This document shows positions 8,924 through 16,451 of a stretch of 64,000 bases of DNA, one piece after another (positions within the stretch are counted from its first letter, which is position 1; each line of letters begins with the position of its first letter). Source of the DNA: Sphingomonas albertensis (GTDB taxonomy: Bacteria > Pseudomonadota > Alphaproteobacteria > Sphingomonadales > Sphingomonadaceae); NCBI RefSeq assembly GCF_014358075.1, contig NZ_JACONT010000007.1, positions 1-64,000 on the forward strand, written 5' to 3'. Under the pieces are notes generated by a model. It worked only from the letters and a program-made list of their open reading frames with translations. It was not told the DNA's origin and did no database searches. The position numbers and the translations under genes were made by a program.

Positions 8924-9706
8924 ATGAACAGCACTGCCAGCCAAACGCTGCTTGGGACCGAAGATGCCGCACCGGTCGTGGTAATCAACCCCAAAGGTGC
9001 GTCATCGTTCCTGTTGATCGGCGATCATGCGGGAAATGCCGTACCGAAGGCGCTGGGGTCGCTGGGCCTGAGCGATGCGGAGTTGTCGCGGCACATCGGC
9101 TGGGACATCGGCATCGGCGAACTGGGGGCGCTGCTTGCGGAGAGGCTCGACGCGGTGTTCGTGCGGCAGAGCTATTCGCGGCTGGTGATCGACTGCAACC
9201 GGAGCCCGAGCCAGCCTGATGTGATCGCCGAGGTGAGCGACGGGACCGTGGTGCCGGGCAATGCGAGGCTCAGGGAGGCCGATCGTGCGGCGCGGTTCGC
9301 CGAGATCCACACACCGTATCAGGCGGCGATCGCGGCGGAGATCGCGCGGCGCGATGCGGCAGGAATGACGACGGTGCTGGTCGCGCTGCACAGCTTTACG
9401 CCGGCGATGAAGGGCGCGTTGCGCGATCAGGCACGACCCTGGCATATCGGGATCCTGCACGACGGGGGAGACACCGCGTTCGCCCATGCACTGCTCGATG
9501 TGCTGCGCGACGAGGCAGACCTGGTGGTGGGCGACAACGAACCGTACCGGATGGACCTGATCGACTACACCATCCCGCGTCATGCGTATCCGCGGCGGCG
9601 GCTGTATGCGGAGATCGAGGTTCGGCAGGATTTGTTGGGGTCGGACGAGGATTGTGCGGTGTGGGCCGAGCGGCTGGCGCAGGTGCTGCCGGCGGCGCTG
9701 GGCTAG
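8924..9706 (+). CDS. N-formylglutamate amidohydrolase family protein, 260 aa
   Basis: The FGase/HutG2-type zinc hydrolase fold is recognised from FLLIGDHAGNAVP (about 26-38), HIGWDIGIGELG, SRLVIDCNRSPSQPD and LHSFTPAMKG. True N-formylglutamate deformylases act in histidine degradation, but no hut genes are nearby; members next to transglutaminase-like genes are usually of unassigned substrate. The ATG at 8924 lies inside a CATG shared with a possible start of the divergent transglutaminase gene. The gene is followed by a family A repeat before the histidine kinase gene. Confidence 0.87.
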   Translation: MNSTASQTLLGTEDAAPVVVINPKGASSFLLIGDHAGNAVPKALGSLGLSDAELSRHIGWDIGIGELGALLAERLDAVFVRQSYSRLVIDCNRSPSQPDVIAEVSDGTVVPGNARLREADRAARFAEIHTPYQAAIAAEIARRDAAGMTTVLVALHSFTPAMKGALRDQARPWHIGILHDGGDTAFAHALLDVLRDEADLVVGDNEPYRMDLIDYTIPRHAYPRRRLYAEIEVRQDLLGSDEDCAVWAERLAQVLPAALG

Positions 9707-9725
9707 CTGTAGTTTCGGTATCTTC

Positions 9726-9852
9726 GATCCTCACCCGCTAGGGGGAGGTGGCTGGCGCTTGCCAGACGGAGAGGGAGGAAGGGTGTAACCGCTGTTCCGT
9801 GCCCTCCCCCTCCGTCGCCTACGGCGCCACCTCCCCCTTGCGGGGGAGGATC
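9726..9852. repeat. Palindromic intergenic repeat, family A, copy 2
   Basis: Same two-armed structure as the copy at 6560: a GCTAGGGGGAGGTGGC arm leading to GCCAGACGGAGAGGGAGG, and a CCCTCCCCCTCCGTCGCC arm leading to CCACCTCCCCCTTGCGGGGG. Here it lies between two genes pointing the same way (amidohydrolase and histidine kinase). The remaining bases to 9980 show no gene. Confidence 0.82.
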
Positions 9853-9980
9853 AGGGTGCTCGGGGTTCGGTTTGGCCGTGGATTCGCAGCCGCAATCGGA
9901 TCGCGGATCGTCTTGGCGGTCTGGTGCGTTCGCTCGTAGGCCAAAGATGTGACCACCCCTCTATTTGAAACTCGAGCCTG

Positions 9981-12887
9981 ATGCAGTCCACGCCCCCGCC
10001 CCCGGCGCCCGACCAGATCCCAATTCCGGCGCAGGAGCGGTACAAGGCCCTGTTCGAGGCGATCGACGCGGGATTCTGCATCATCGAGGTTCTCTTCGAC
10101 CAGCATCGAACGCCGGTCGATTACCGTTTCGTCGAGGTCAACCCGCAGTTCGAGCAACAGACCGGGCTGCTTGACGCGGTCGGCCGTACCGCACGCAACC
10201 TCGTTCCCGATCTCGAGCACTTCTGGTTCGAGACGTACGGCCGGGTCGCACTGACCGGCGAGCCGGTGCGGTTCGATCATGGCTCCGACCCGATGGATCG
10301 CTGGTTCGAGGTGCATGCGTTCCGGATCGGTGCGCCCGACGCGCATCTCGTCGCGATCCTGTTCAACGACGTATCGGACCGCCGCCGCGCCGCGTTGCAG
10401 ACCCAGGAGAGCGAAGACCGCCTCACCCAGGCGCTGACCGCGGGCAACGGGATCGGCACCTGGGACTGGGACGTCCCCAACGACAGGATCAAGGCCGACG
10501 AACGGTTCGCCCGGCTGTACGGCGTGCCGGTAGAGATGGCCCGCAAGGGCGCGCCACTCGAACGGTATTTCGCCTGCGTCCATCCCGACGATCTGCCGGC
10601 GACCCGCTGCCGCGTGGCCGATGCGATGGAGGCGGGCGGCGACTTCTCCGCGGAATACCGCGTGGTCCAGTCCGACGGCGCGATCCGGTGGATTGCCGCG
10701 CAGGGCCGGTGTCGGCTGGCGGCAGACGGCTCGCCACTGCGCTTTTCGGGTGTCAGCTTCGACATCACCGAACGCAAGCAGGCTGACCTGCGGCAGCACG
10801 CCTTGCTCGAACTGGGCGATGCGATCCGCGACCTGACCGAACCCGACGAGATCGCCTATGCCGCGTCGGCCATCCTCGGCACCGCGTTGCAGGTCAGCCG
10901 GGTCGGCTACGGCGTCATCGACACGGTGCGGGAGACGATCACCGTCGAGCGCGACTGGAACGCGCCGGGGATCGCGACCATCGCCGGAACGCTCCGGTTT
11001 CGCGACCACGGATCCTATATCGAGGACCTGAAGTTCGGTCGCACCGTCGCCATCGCCGACGTCGATCTCGACCCGCGCACCCGTGAAACAGGCGACGTGC
11101 TGAAGGCGATCAGCGCGGCGGCGTTCGTCAACATGCCATTGGTCGAGCAGGACGATTTCGTCGCCTTGCTCTACGCCAATCACGCGACGCCGCGCGTGTG
11201 GAACGAGGACGACCTGCTGCTGATGCGCGAGGTCGCCGAACGCGTCCGCGCCGCGACGGAGCGCCTGCGTGCCGAGAATGCCCGCCGCGCCAGCGAAGAA
11301 CAGTTCCGCGTGTTCGCCGAGGCGGTGCCGAACCAGATCTGGGCGGCGCGACCGGACGGCTATCTCTATTGGTTCAACCAGCAGGTTTATGCCTTCAACG
11401 GTCTCGAACCCGGTGCGCTCGACGGCACGCGCAGCTGGGCGAACCAGGTGCACCCGGAGGACTCTCCTGCCGCAACAAAGGCTTGGAAGCGATCCCTCAC
11501 GACCGGTGAGCGCTACAGCGCCGAGTTTCGCGCGCGGGGCAAGGACGGCATCTACCGCTGGTTCCTGGTCCGCGCCGATCCGGTCCGCGCCGCCGACGGT
11601 ACGATCCTGCGCTGGGTCGGCACCAACACCGATATCGACCACAGCCGCCGCCAAGCGGCCGAGCTGGTCCGCTGGAACGAGACGCTCGAGGAGCAGGTCG
11701 CAGCCCGCACGCGCGACCTGATGGCGACCGAGGAAGCGCTGCGCCAGAGCCAGAAGATGGAGGCGGTCGGCCAGTTGACAGGCGGAATCGCGCATGATTT
11801 CAACAATCTCCTGACCGGCATTACCGGCAGCTTGGAACTGCTCGGCATCCGCATCGCACAAGGGAGGCTGAACGATGTCGAGCGCTATTCGATCGCCGCG
11901 CAGGGCGCCGCCAAGCGCGCGGCGGCGCTGACCCACCGCCTGCTGGCCTTCTCCCGCCGGCAGACGCTCGATCCCAAGCCGACCGACGTCAACCGGCTCG
12001 TTTCGGGGCTGGAGGATCTGGTGCGGCGGACGGTCGGTCCCGCCATCGAGGTGGAGGTCGTCGAGGCGGTCGGGCTGTGGACCACGCTGGTCGATCCGAA
12101 CCAGCTGGAGAACGCGCTGCTCAACCTGTGCATCAACGCGCGCGACGCGATGCCCGAGGGCGGGCGGCTGACGATCGAGACCGCCAATCGCTGGATCGAT
12201 GCACGAACCGCGCGCGAACGCGAGCTCGAACCCGGCCAGTATGTCTCGCTCAGCGTATCGGATACCGGCACCGGGATGCCGCCCGAGGTGATCGCCAAGG
12301 CGTTCGATCCGTTCTTCACCACCAAGCCGCTCGGGCTCGGAACCGGACTTGGATTGTCGATGATCTACGGGTTCGCGCGACAGTCGGGCGGCCAGGTGCG
12401 GATTTATTCCGAGGTCGGCGACGGCACCAACGTCTGCCTCTATCTGCCGCGGCATTTCGGCGAGGCGGAAGGCGCCGGCGTCGATGCCGAACTCGCCGAC
12501 GCCCCGCGCGCGCTCGACGGCGAAACCGTGCTGGTGGTCGACGACGAACCGACCGTGCGGATGCTCGTAATCGAGGTGCTGGAGGAACTCGGCTATGCGG
12601 CGATCGAGGCGGCGGATGGTGCCTCCGGGCTCAAACTGTTGCAGTCGTCCGCGCGGATCGACCTTCTGGTAACCGATGTCGGGCTGCCGGGCGGGATGAA
12701 CGGACGCCAGATGGCCGATGCCGCACGCGTCGGGCGGCCCGACCTGAAGATCCTCTTCATCACCGGCTATGCGGAGAATGCAGTGGTCGGCAACGGCTTC
12801 CTCGATCCGGGTATGCACGTGATGACAAAGCCGTTCGCGATGGAAGCGCTGGCCGGGCGGATCAAGGCGTTGATTACCGTGGGATAA
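9981..12887 (+). CDS. Hybrid sensor histidine kinase, PAS-PAS-GAF-PAS-HisKA-HATPase-REC, 968 aa
   Basis: A soluble sensor kinase with no membrane segment. Domains in order: PAS-like (about 20-130), a second PAS with PAC (about 145-265), GAF (about 275-425), a third PAS (about 430-560), then the dimerisation domain with phospho-acceptor H605 in GGIAHDFNN, an ATPase domain (N box LLNLCINARDAMPEG, G boxes DTGTGMPP and GLGTGLGLS), and a C-terminal receiver with phospho-acceptor D899 in LLVTDVGLPGG. H-D-F-N-N marks the HWE-unrelated NtrB-like group of sphingomonad hybrid kinases. The signal is unknown; no conserved photoreceptor cysteine (NCRFLQ) is seen. No output regulator is adjacent. Confidence 0.93.
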   Translation: MQSTPPPPAPDQIPIPAQERYKALFEAIDAGFCIIEVLFDQHRTPVDYRFVEVNPQFEQQTGLLDAVGRTARNLVPDLEHFWFETYGRVALTGEPVRFDHGSDPMDRWFEVHAFRIGAPDAHLVAILFNDVSDRRRAALQTQESEDRLTQALTAGNGIGTWDWDVPNDRIKADERFARLYGVPVEMARKGAPLERYFACVHPDDLPATRCRVADAMEAGGDFSAEYRVVQSDGAIRWIAAQGRCRLAADGSPLRFSGVSFDITERKQADLRQHALLELGDAIRDLTEPDEIAYAASAILGTALQVSRVGYGVIDTVRETITVERDWNAPGIATIAGTLRFRDHGSYIEDLKFGRTVAIADVDLDPRTRETGDVLKAISAAAFVNMPLVEQDDFVALLYANHATPRVWNEDDLLLMREVAERVRAATERLRAENARRASEEQFRVFAEAVPNQIWAARPDGYLYWFNQQVYAFNGLEPGALDGTRSWANQVHPEDSPAATKAWKRSLTTGERYSAEFRARGKDGIYRWFLVRADPVRAADGTILRWVGTNTDIDHSRRQAAELVRWNETLEEQVAARTRDLMATEEALRQSQKMEAVGQLTGGIAHDFNNLLTGITGSLELLGIRIAQGRLNDVERYSIAAQGAAKRAAALTHRLLAFSRRQTLDPKPTDVNRLVSGLEDLVRRTVGPAIEVEVVEAVGLWTTLVDPNQLENALLNLCINARDAMPEGGRLTIETANRWIDARTARERELEPGQYVSLSVSDTGTGMPPEVIAKAFDPFFTTKPLGLGTGLGLSMIYGFARQSGGQVRIYSEVGDGTNVCLYLPRHFGEAEGAGVDAELADAPRALDGETVLVVDDEPTVRMLVIEVLEELGYAAIEAADGASGLKLLQSSARIDLLVTDVGLPGGMNGRQMADAARVGRPDLKILFITGYAENAVVGNGFLDPGMHVMTKPFAMEALAGRIKALITVG

Positions 12888-13043
12888 GTTTGCGCGTTGC
12901 GACGATCTTGAACCCGGTCGTCGATCGGTGCGTGTCGTCCGCCCGCCCCTGACGGCATGGGCTTCGTGCCAGACGGCGCGATGATCTGTGTTGCCTTGCG
13001 GTAACAGCCTGACTCCCAAGTGCGGAGATGGCATTATTGTCAC

Positions 13044-13063
13044 TTGATATGATGTATCATCAA
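13044..13063. promoter_or_regulatory. Candidate operator upstream of the ZnuD-like receptor
   Basis: An AT-rich, symmetric patch in a GC-rich intergenic region. ATGAT-GT-ATCAT (13049-13060) is a perfect inverted repeat with a 2-base spacer, flanked by TTGAT and ATCAA. It lies about 52 bases before the receptor start, where a metal-responsive repressor such as Zur could bind. The match to any defined box was not tested. Confidence 0.4.
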
Positions 13064-13114
13064 ATTTACCCGGCGACTCGTACAGGGACGACACCCTGAC
13101 GATAAGGGAATTTC

Positions 13115-15280
13115 ATGAAGACGATGCTGTTCGGCGCCACCGCCCTGGCTGCCCTCCTCGCCTCTCAGGCTCACGCTCAGACCGCCGCGACGGATCCCGC
13201 GACCCCTACTCCTGCACCCGCGCCTGCAAGCTCGACCAACCAGCGCGACATCATCGTCACCGCACCGCTTCAGACGAGCGAGCGTGACGTGCTGCAGGGC
13301 ACGACCGTCCTTACCGGCCAGGAACTCACCCGCCAGTTGCGCCCGTCGATCGGCGAGACGCTTGCGCGCCAGCCCGGCGTGTCGGCGTCGTCGTTCGGGC
13401 CAAGTGCCTCGCGTCCGATCCTTCGCGGCTTCCAGGGCGACCGGATCCGCGTGCTGACCGACGGGATCGGCTCGATCGACGTCTCGAACACTTCGGTCGA
13501 CCACGCGGTCATCATCGATCCGCTGCTCTCCGAGCGTATCGAGATCCTCCGCGGACCCAGCGCGCTTCTATATGGCACGTCGGCGGTCGGCGGCGTCGTC
13601 AACGTCATCGACACGCGTATCCCGCGGTCGGTGCCCGAGAACGGCTACCGGTTGAACGGCATCGCCAATTATGGCTCGGCGGCGAACGAACGCTCGGGCG
13701 GCATGGCCGGCGACGTCGCGGTCGGCCAGCACCTCGTGCTGCACGCGGACGGCTCGTACCTGAAGTCGGGCGACCTGCGCACCGGCGGCTATATCCTGTC
13801 GCGTGACGCCCGCGCACAGGCGCTAGCCACGGCCGCCGCCACACCCGTCGACCCGAACGAAGCCGATCCGATCGACTATGCCGCATCGGCGCAGTTGAAG
13901 GGCAAGCTCCCCAACACGCAATCGGAGACGTGGACGGCGGGCGCCGGTGCATCGATCATCACCGACAATGGCAGCCTCGGCGTGTCGTATAGCCATTACG
14001 ACAGCCTGTACGGCGTGCCGATCCGCTACGCCACGCAAGCCGGGCAAGAGCAGGAGGCACCGCGTCTCGACGTCGTCCAGAACCGGGTCGACCTGCGCGG
14101 CGAGATCGACACCGGCGGCGACGTGCTGAGCAAGATCCGCGTCCGCGTCGGCCAGGCGAGCTATCGCCACTTCGAGCTGGAGGAAGACAATTCGGTCGGC
14201 ACCGCCTTCTACAACAAGGGCCTCGAAGGACGCCTCGAAGTCGTCCAGGCGAACCGCGGCGGCTGGCAGGGCGCATCGGGCGTGCAGTTCTACAACCGCA
14301 TCTTCAACGTGGCTGGCGACGAAGCCTTCCTGCCGAAGAACGAGACCAACCAGACCGGCCTCTTCACGCTCCAGCAATATGAGTCGGGCAAGTTCCGCGC
14401 CGAGGGCGGCGTGCGCTACGAGATCACCGATCTCGCCGCACGGACGCCCGAGGACGACCTGCGCTTCTTCCGTGGCAGCCAGAGCTATCATTCGGTGTCG
14501 GGTTCGCTCGGGGCATCCTACGCGCTGACCGACAGCATCCGCGTCGGCCTGAACGGCTCGCGGACCGAGCGCGCGCCGTCGGCCGAGGAATTGTTCGCGA
14601 ACGGCGCGCATGCCGGCACGCAGGCGTATGAACTCGGCAATCCGGACTTCAAGCTGGAGAAGTCCTGGGGGCTCGAAGGCACGCTGCACGCGCATGGCGA
14701 CGGCTTCAGCTTCGACGCGTCGGCCTATTACAACTGGTTCTCGAACTACATCTCGGAGAACCAGGTCGCACCGTCGGTCTGCCAGGCGGCGGCCGATCCT
14801 TCGGGCCGGACCGTCGACCTGCCCTGCTTCCAGTATCAGCAGGCCAACGCCCGCTATTACGGGTTCGAGGCGGACGCGTCGGTGAAGGTCGCGCAGATCG
14901 GCGGCTATGCGGTCAACGCCGACGTGCTGGGCGATTACGTCCACGCCAACATCGTCGATCAGGGCCCGGTCCCACGCATCCCGCCGATGCGCGTGCTCGG
15001 CGGGATCGAGGCGCAGGGCGACCGGCTGAACGGCCGCGTCGAGGTGGAGCATGTGTTCGACCAGAACCGGATCGCCGCGTTCGAGACGAAGACCAACGAC
15101 TACACGATGGTCAACGCGTCGATCGGGTTGAGCCCGTTCGGGAAGGATTCGAAGACGACGTTGCTGCTGAGCGCGAACAATCTGTTCGACGTGAACGCAC
15201 GGCGTGCGACGAGCTTCCTGAAGGACTTCGCACCGCTTGCCGGTCGTGATTTCCGAGCGACCCTGCGCTTCGGGCTGTAA
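13115..15280 (+). CDS. TonB-dependent outer membrane receptor, ZnuD-like, 721 aa
   Basis: Signal peptide residues 1-21 (cleavage after AHA), then a Pro/Ala spacer, a plug domain (about 40-165, with TLARQPGVS, LRGFQGDRIRVL and RIEILRGPSALLYG), and a beta-barrel ending in a hydrophobic strand. The barrel sequence ERAPSAEELFANGAHAGT followed by ELGNPDF, and the C-terminal EVEHVFDQNR, are typical of the ZnuD-like receptors that take up zinc. The histidine-rich loop of neisserial ZnuD is not seen; two cysteines (in SVCQ and LPCF) could form a loop disulfide. The substrate is therefore inferred as a metal or small chelate. The gene is monocistronic, with a candidate operator upstream and a stem-loop after it. 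Confidence 0.85.
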   Translation: MKTMLFGATALAALLASQAHAQTAATDPATPTPAPAPASSTNQRDIIVTAPLQTSERDVLQGTTVLTGQELTRQLRPSIGETLARQPGVSASSFGPSASRPILRGFQGDRIRVLTDGIGSIDVSNTSVDHAVIIDPLLSERIEILRGPSALLYGTSAVGGVVNVIDTRIPRSVPENGYRLNGIANYGSAANERSGGMAGDVAVGQHLVLHADGSYLKSGDLRTGGYILSRDARAQALATAAATPVDPNEADPIDYAASAQLKGKLPNTQSETWTAGAGASIITDNGSLGVSYSHYDSLYGVPIRYATQAGQEQEAPRLDVVQNRVDLRGEIDTGGDVLSKIRVRVGQASYRHFELEEDNSVGTAFYNKGLEGRLEVVQANRGGWQGASGVQFYNRIFNVAGDEAFLPKNETNQTGLFTLQQYESGKFRAEGGVRYEITDLAARTPEDDLRFFRGSQSYHSVSGSLGASYALTDSIRVGLNGSRTERAPSAEELFANGAHAGTQAYELGNPDFKLEKSWGLEGTLHAHGDGFSFDASAYYNWFSNYISENQVAPSVCQAAADPSGRTVDLPCFQYQQANARYYGFEADASVKVAQIGGYAVNADVLGDYVHANIVDQGPVPRIPPMRVLGGIEAQGDRLNGRVEVEHVFDQNRIAAFETKTNDYTMVNASIGLSPFGKDSKTTLLLSANNLFDVNARRATSFLKDFAPLAGRDFRATLRFGL

Positions 15281-15302
15281 AGCCGCTACACGCCGCCTGC
15301 CC

Positions 15303-15328
15303 GTCACCCCAGCGAAAGCTGGAGTGAC
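15303..15328 (+). terminator. Stem-loop after the TonB receptor gene
   Basis: GTCACCCCAGC-GAAA-GCTGGAGTGAC forms an 11-bp stem with one mismatch and a GAAA tetraloop, 22 bases after the receptor stop codon. No T-run follows, so it may be a weak terminator, an mRNA-stabilising hairpin, or a copy of a dispersed short repeat. Confidence 0.5.
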
Positions 15329-15476
15329 GCGCAGGGAGACGCGCTGGACCATCGCAGAAGACAAAGCCCCCCGCAGAAGGGACAGCGCTTCACTCCCAAC
15401 ATGAAACAAATGTCATTTTCGGGTTTACGCCGCCCCGCCCCCGCCGCTAGGAGAAATCCTTCTAAAGGGTGGCAAG

Positions 15477-16451
15477 GTGATGATGCGGAAGGCTATTTCT
15501 CTTTCCGTGGGCGCGTGTCTGCCGCTGTTAGCGGCGTGCAACCAGCACCAGTCGACGCTCGCGCCGTTCGGTGAGGAAGCGGACAAGGTTCTCTCGATCA
15601 CCATCGTTCTGGTTATCGGCGCCATCATTCTCGCGGGCGGCCTCGCGCTGCTCATGAGGCATGCGATGCGCGCGCCCGAGGGCCGCCTGACGCACAAGGG
15701 TGGGATGAAGCTGGTACTGTGGCTCGGCGGCATCGGGCCATCGATCATTCTGCTTGCGCTGCTGCTCTACGCGCTCCCTGCGATGCGCCCGCGCGAAGTC
15801 GCCAACAATGATCTCCGCATCGGCGTCGAGGGCGAGCAATTCTGGTGGCGCGTCCGCTATGCCCCGCCCGGTGGATCGGTGGTCGAGGCGGCCAACGAAC
15901 TCCGCCTCCCCGTCGGCCGTACCGTCGAACTGTCGCTCCGAAGCCCCGACGTCATCCACAGCTTCTGGGTGCCCGGGCTGGCCGGCAAGATGGACATGAT
16001 TCCCGGGCGCACCAACCGCCTCGTCGTTCGTGCGACCAAGGCCGGCACGTACCGCGGCGTCTGCGCGGAGTTCTGCGGGCTCGGCCATGCGCTGATGGCG
16101 TTCGACGTGATCGCGATGGAGCCGGCCGCGTTCGAGCGCTGGCTCGCCGAGCAGGCGCGGCCCGCGACTATCACCGCATCCCCCGGCGCGCGGCTGTTCG
16201 CGAGCTATGGCTGTAGCGGCTGCCACAGCGTCCGCGGCGTCGGACCGGTTGCGAAGATCAGTCCGGACCTCACGCACTTCGGGTCGCGCCCGACGCTCGC
16301 CGCGGGCGTGTTGCCGATGACCCACGCCAACATCGCCGGCTTCGTGCGCGATCCGGGCAAGACCAAACCCGGCGTACGGATGCCCGCCTTCCCGCAGATG
16401 TCGGCCGCCGAGGCCGACCAGATCGCCAGCTATCTTCAGGGGCTCAAATGA
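15477..16451 (+). CDS. coxB: Cytochrome c oxidase subunit II with C-terminal haem c domain (caa3 type), 324 aa
   Basis: Receives electrons from a cytochrome c and passes them through CuA to subunit I. It has a lipoprotein signal ending in LAAC (C21), two transmembrane helices (about 41-60 and 78-100), then a cupredoxin domain with CuA ligands H161, C196, E198, C200, H204 and M207, and the aromatic QFWWR patch. A fused cytochrome c domain follows with C246-SG-C249-H250 and a methionine ligand in RMPAFPQM. Lipid anchoring and the fused haem identify a caa3 oxidase rather than the main aa3 enzyme. AGGAG-like bases lie before the ATG region. The stop overlaps the next gene as ATGA. Confidence 0.95.
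   Translation: MMMRKAISLSVGACLPLLAACNQHQSTLAPFGEEADKVLSITIVLVIGAIILAGGLALLMRHAMRAPEGRLTHKGGMKLVLWLGGIGPSIILLALLLYALPAMRPREVANNDLRIGVEGEQFWWRVRYAPPGGSVVEAANELRLPVGRTVELSLRSPDVIHSFWVPGLAGKMDMIPGRTNRLVVRATKAGTYRGVCAEFCGLGHALMAFDVIAMEPAAFERWLAEQARPATITASPGARLFASYGCSGCHSVRGVGPVAKISPDLTHFGSRPTLAAGVLPMTHANIAGFVRDPGKTKPGVRMPAFPQMSAAEADQIASYLQGLK

Noticed and set aside
9819..13094. 1091-aa ORF antisense to the hybrid kinase
   Set aside because: Composition is Arg/Ala/His-rich without any domain and it is the mirror of a clear kinase; typical high-GC shadow frame.
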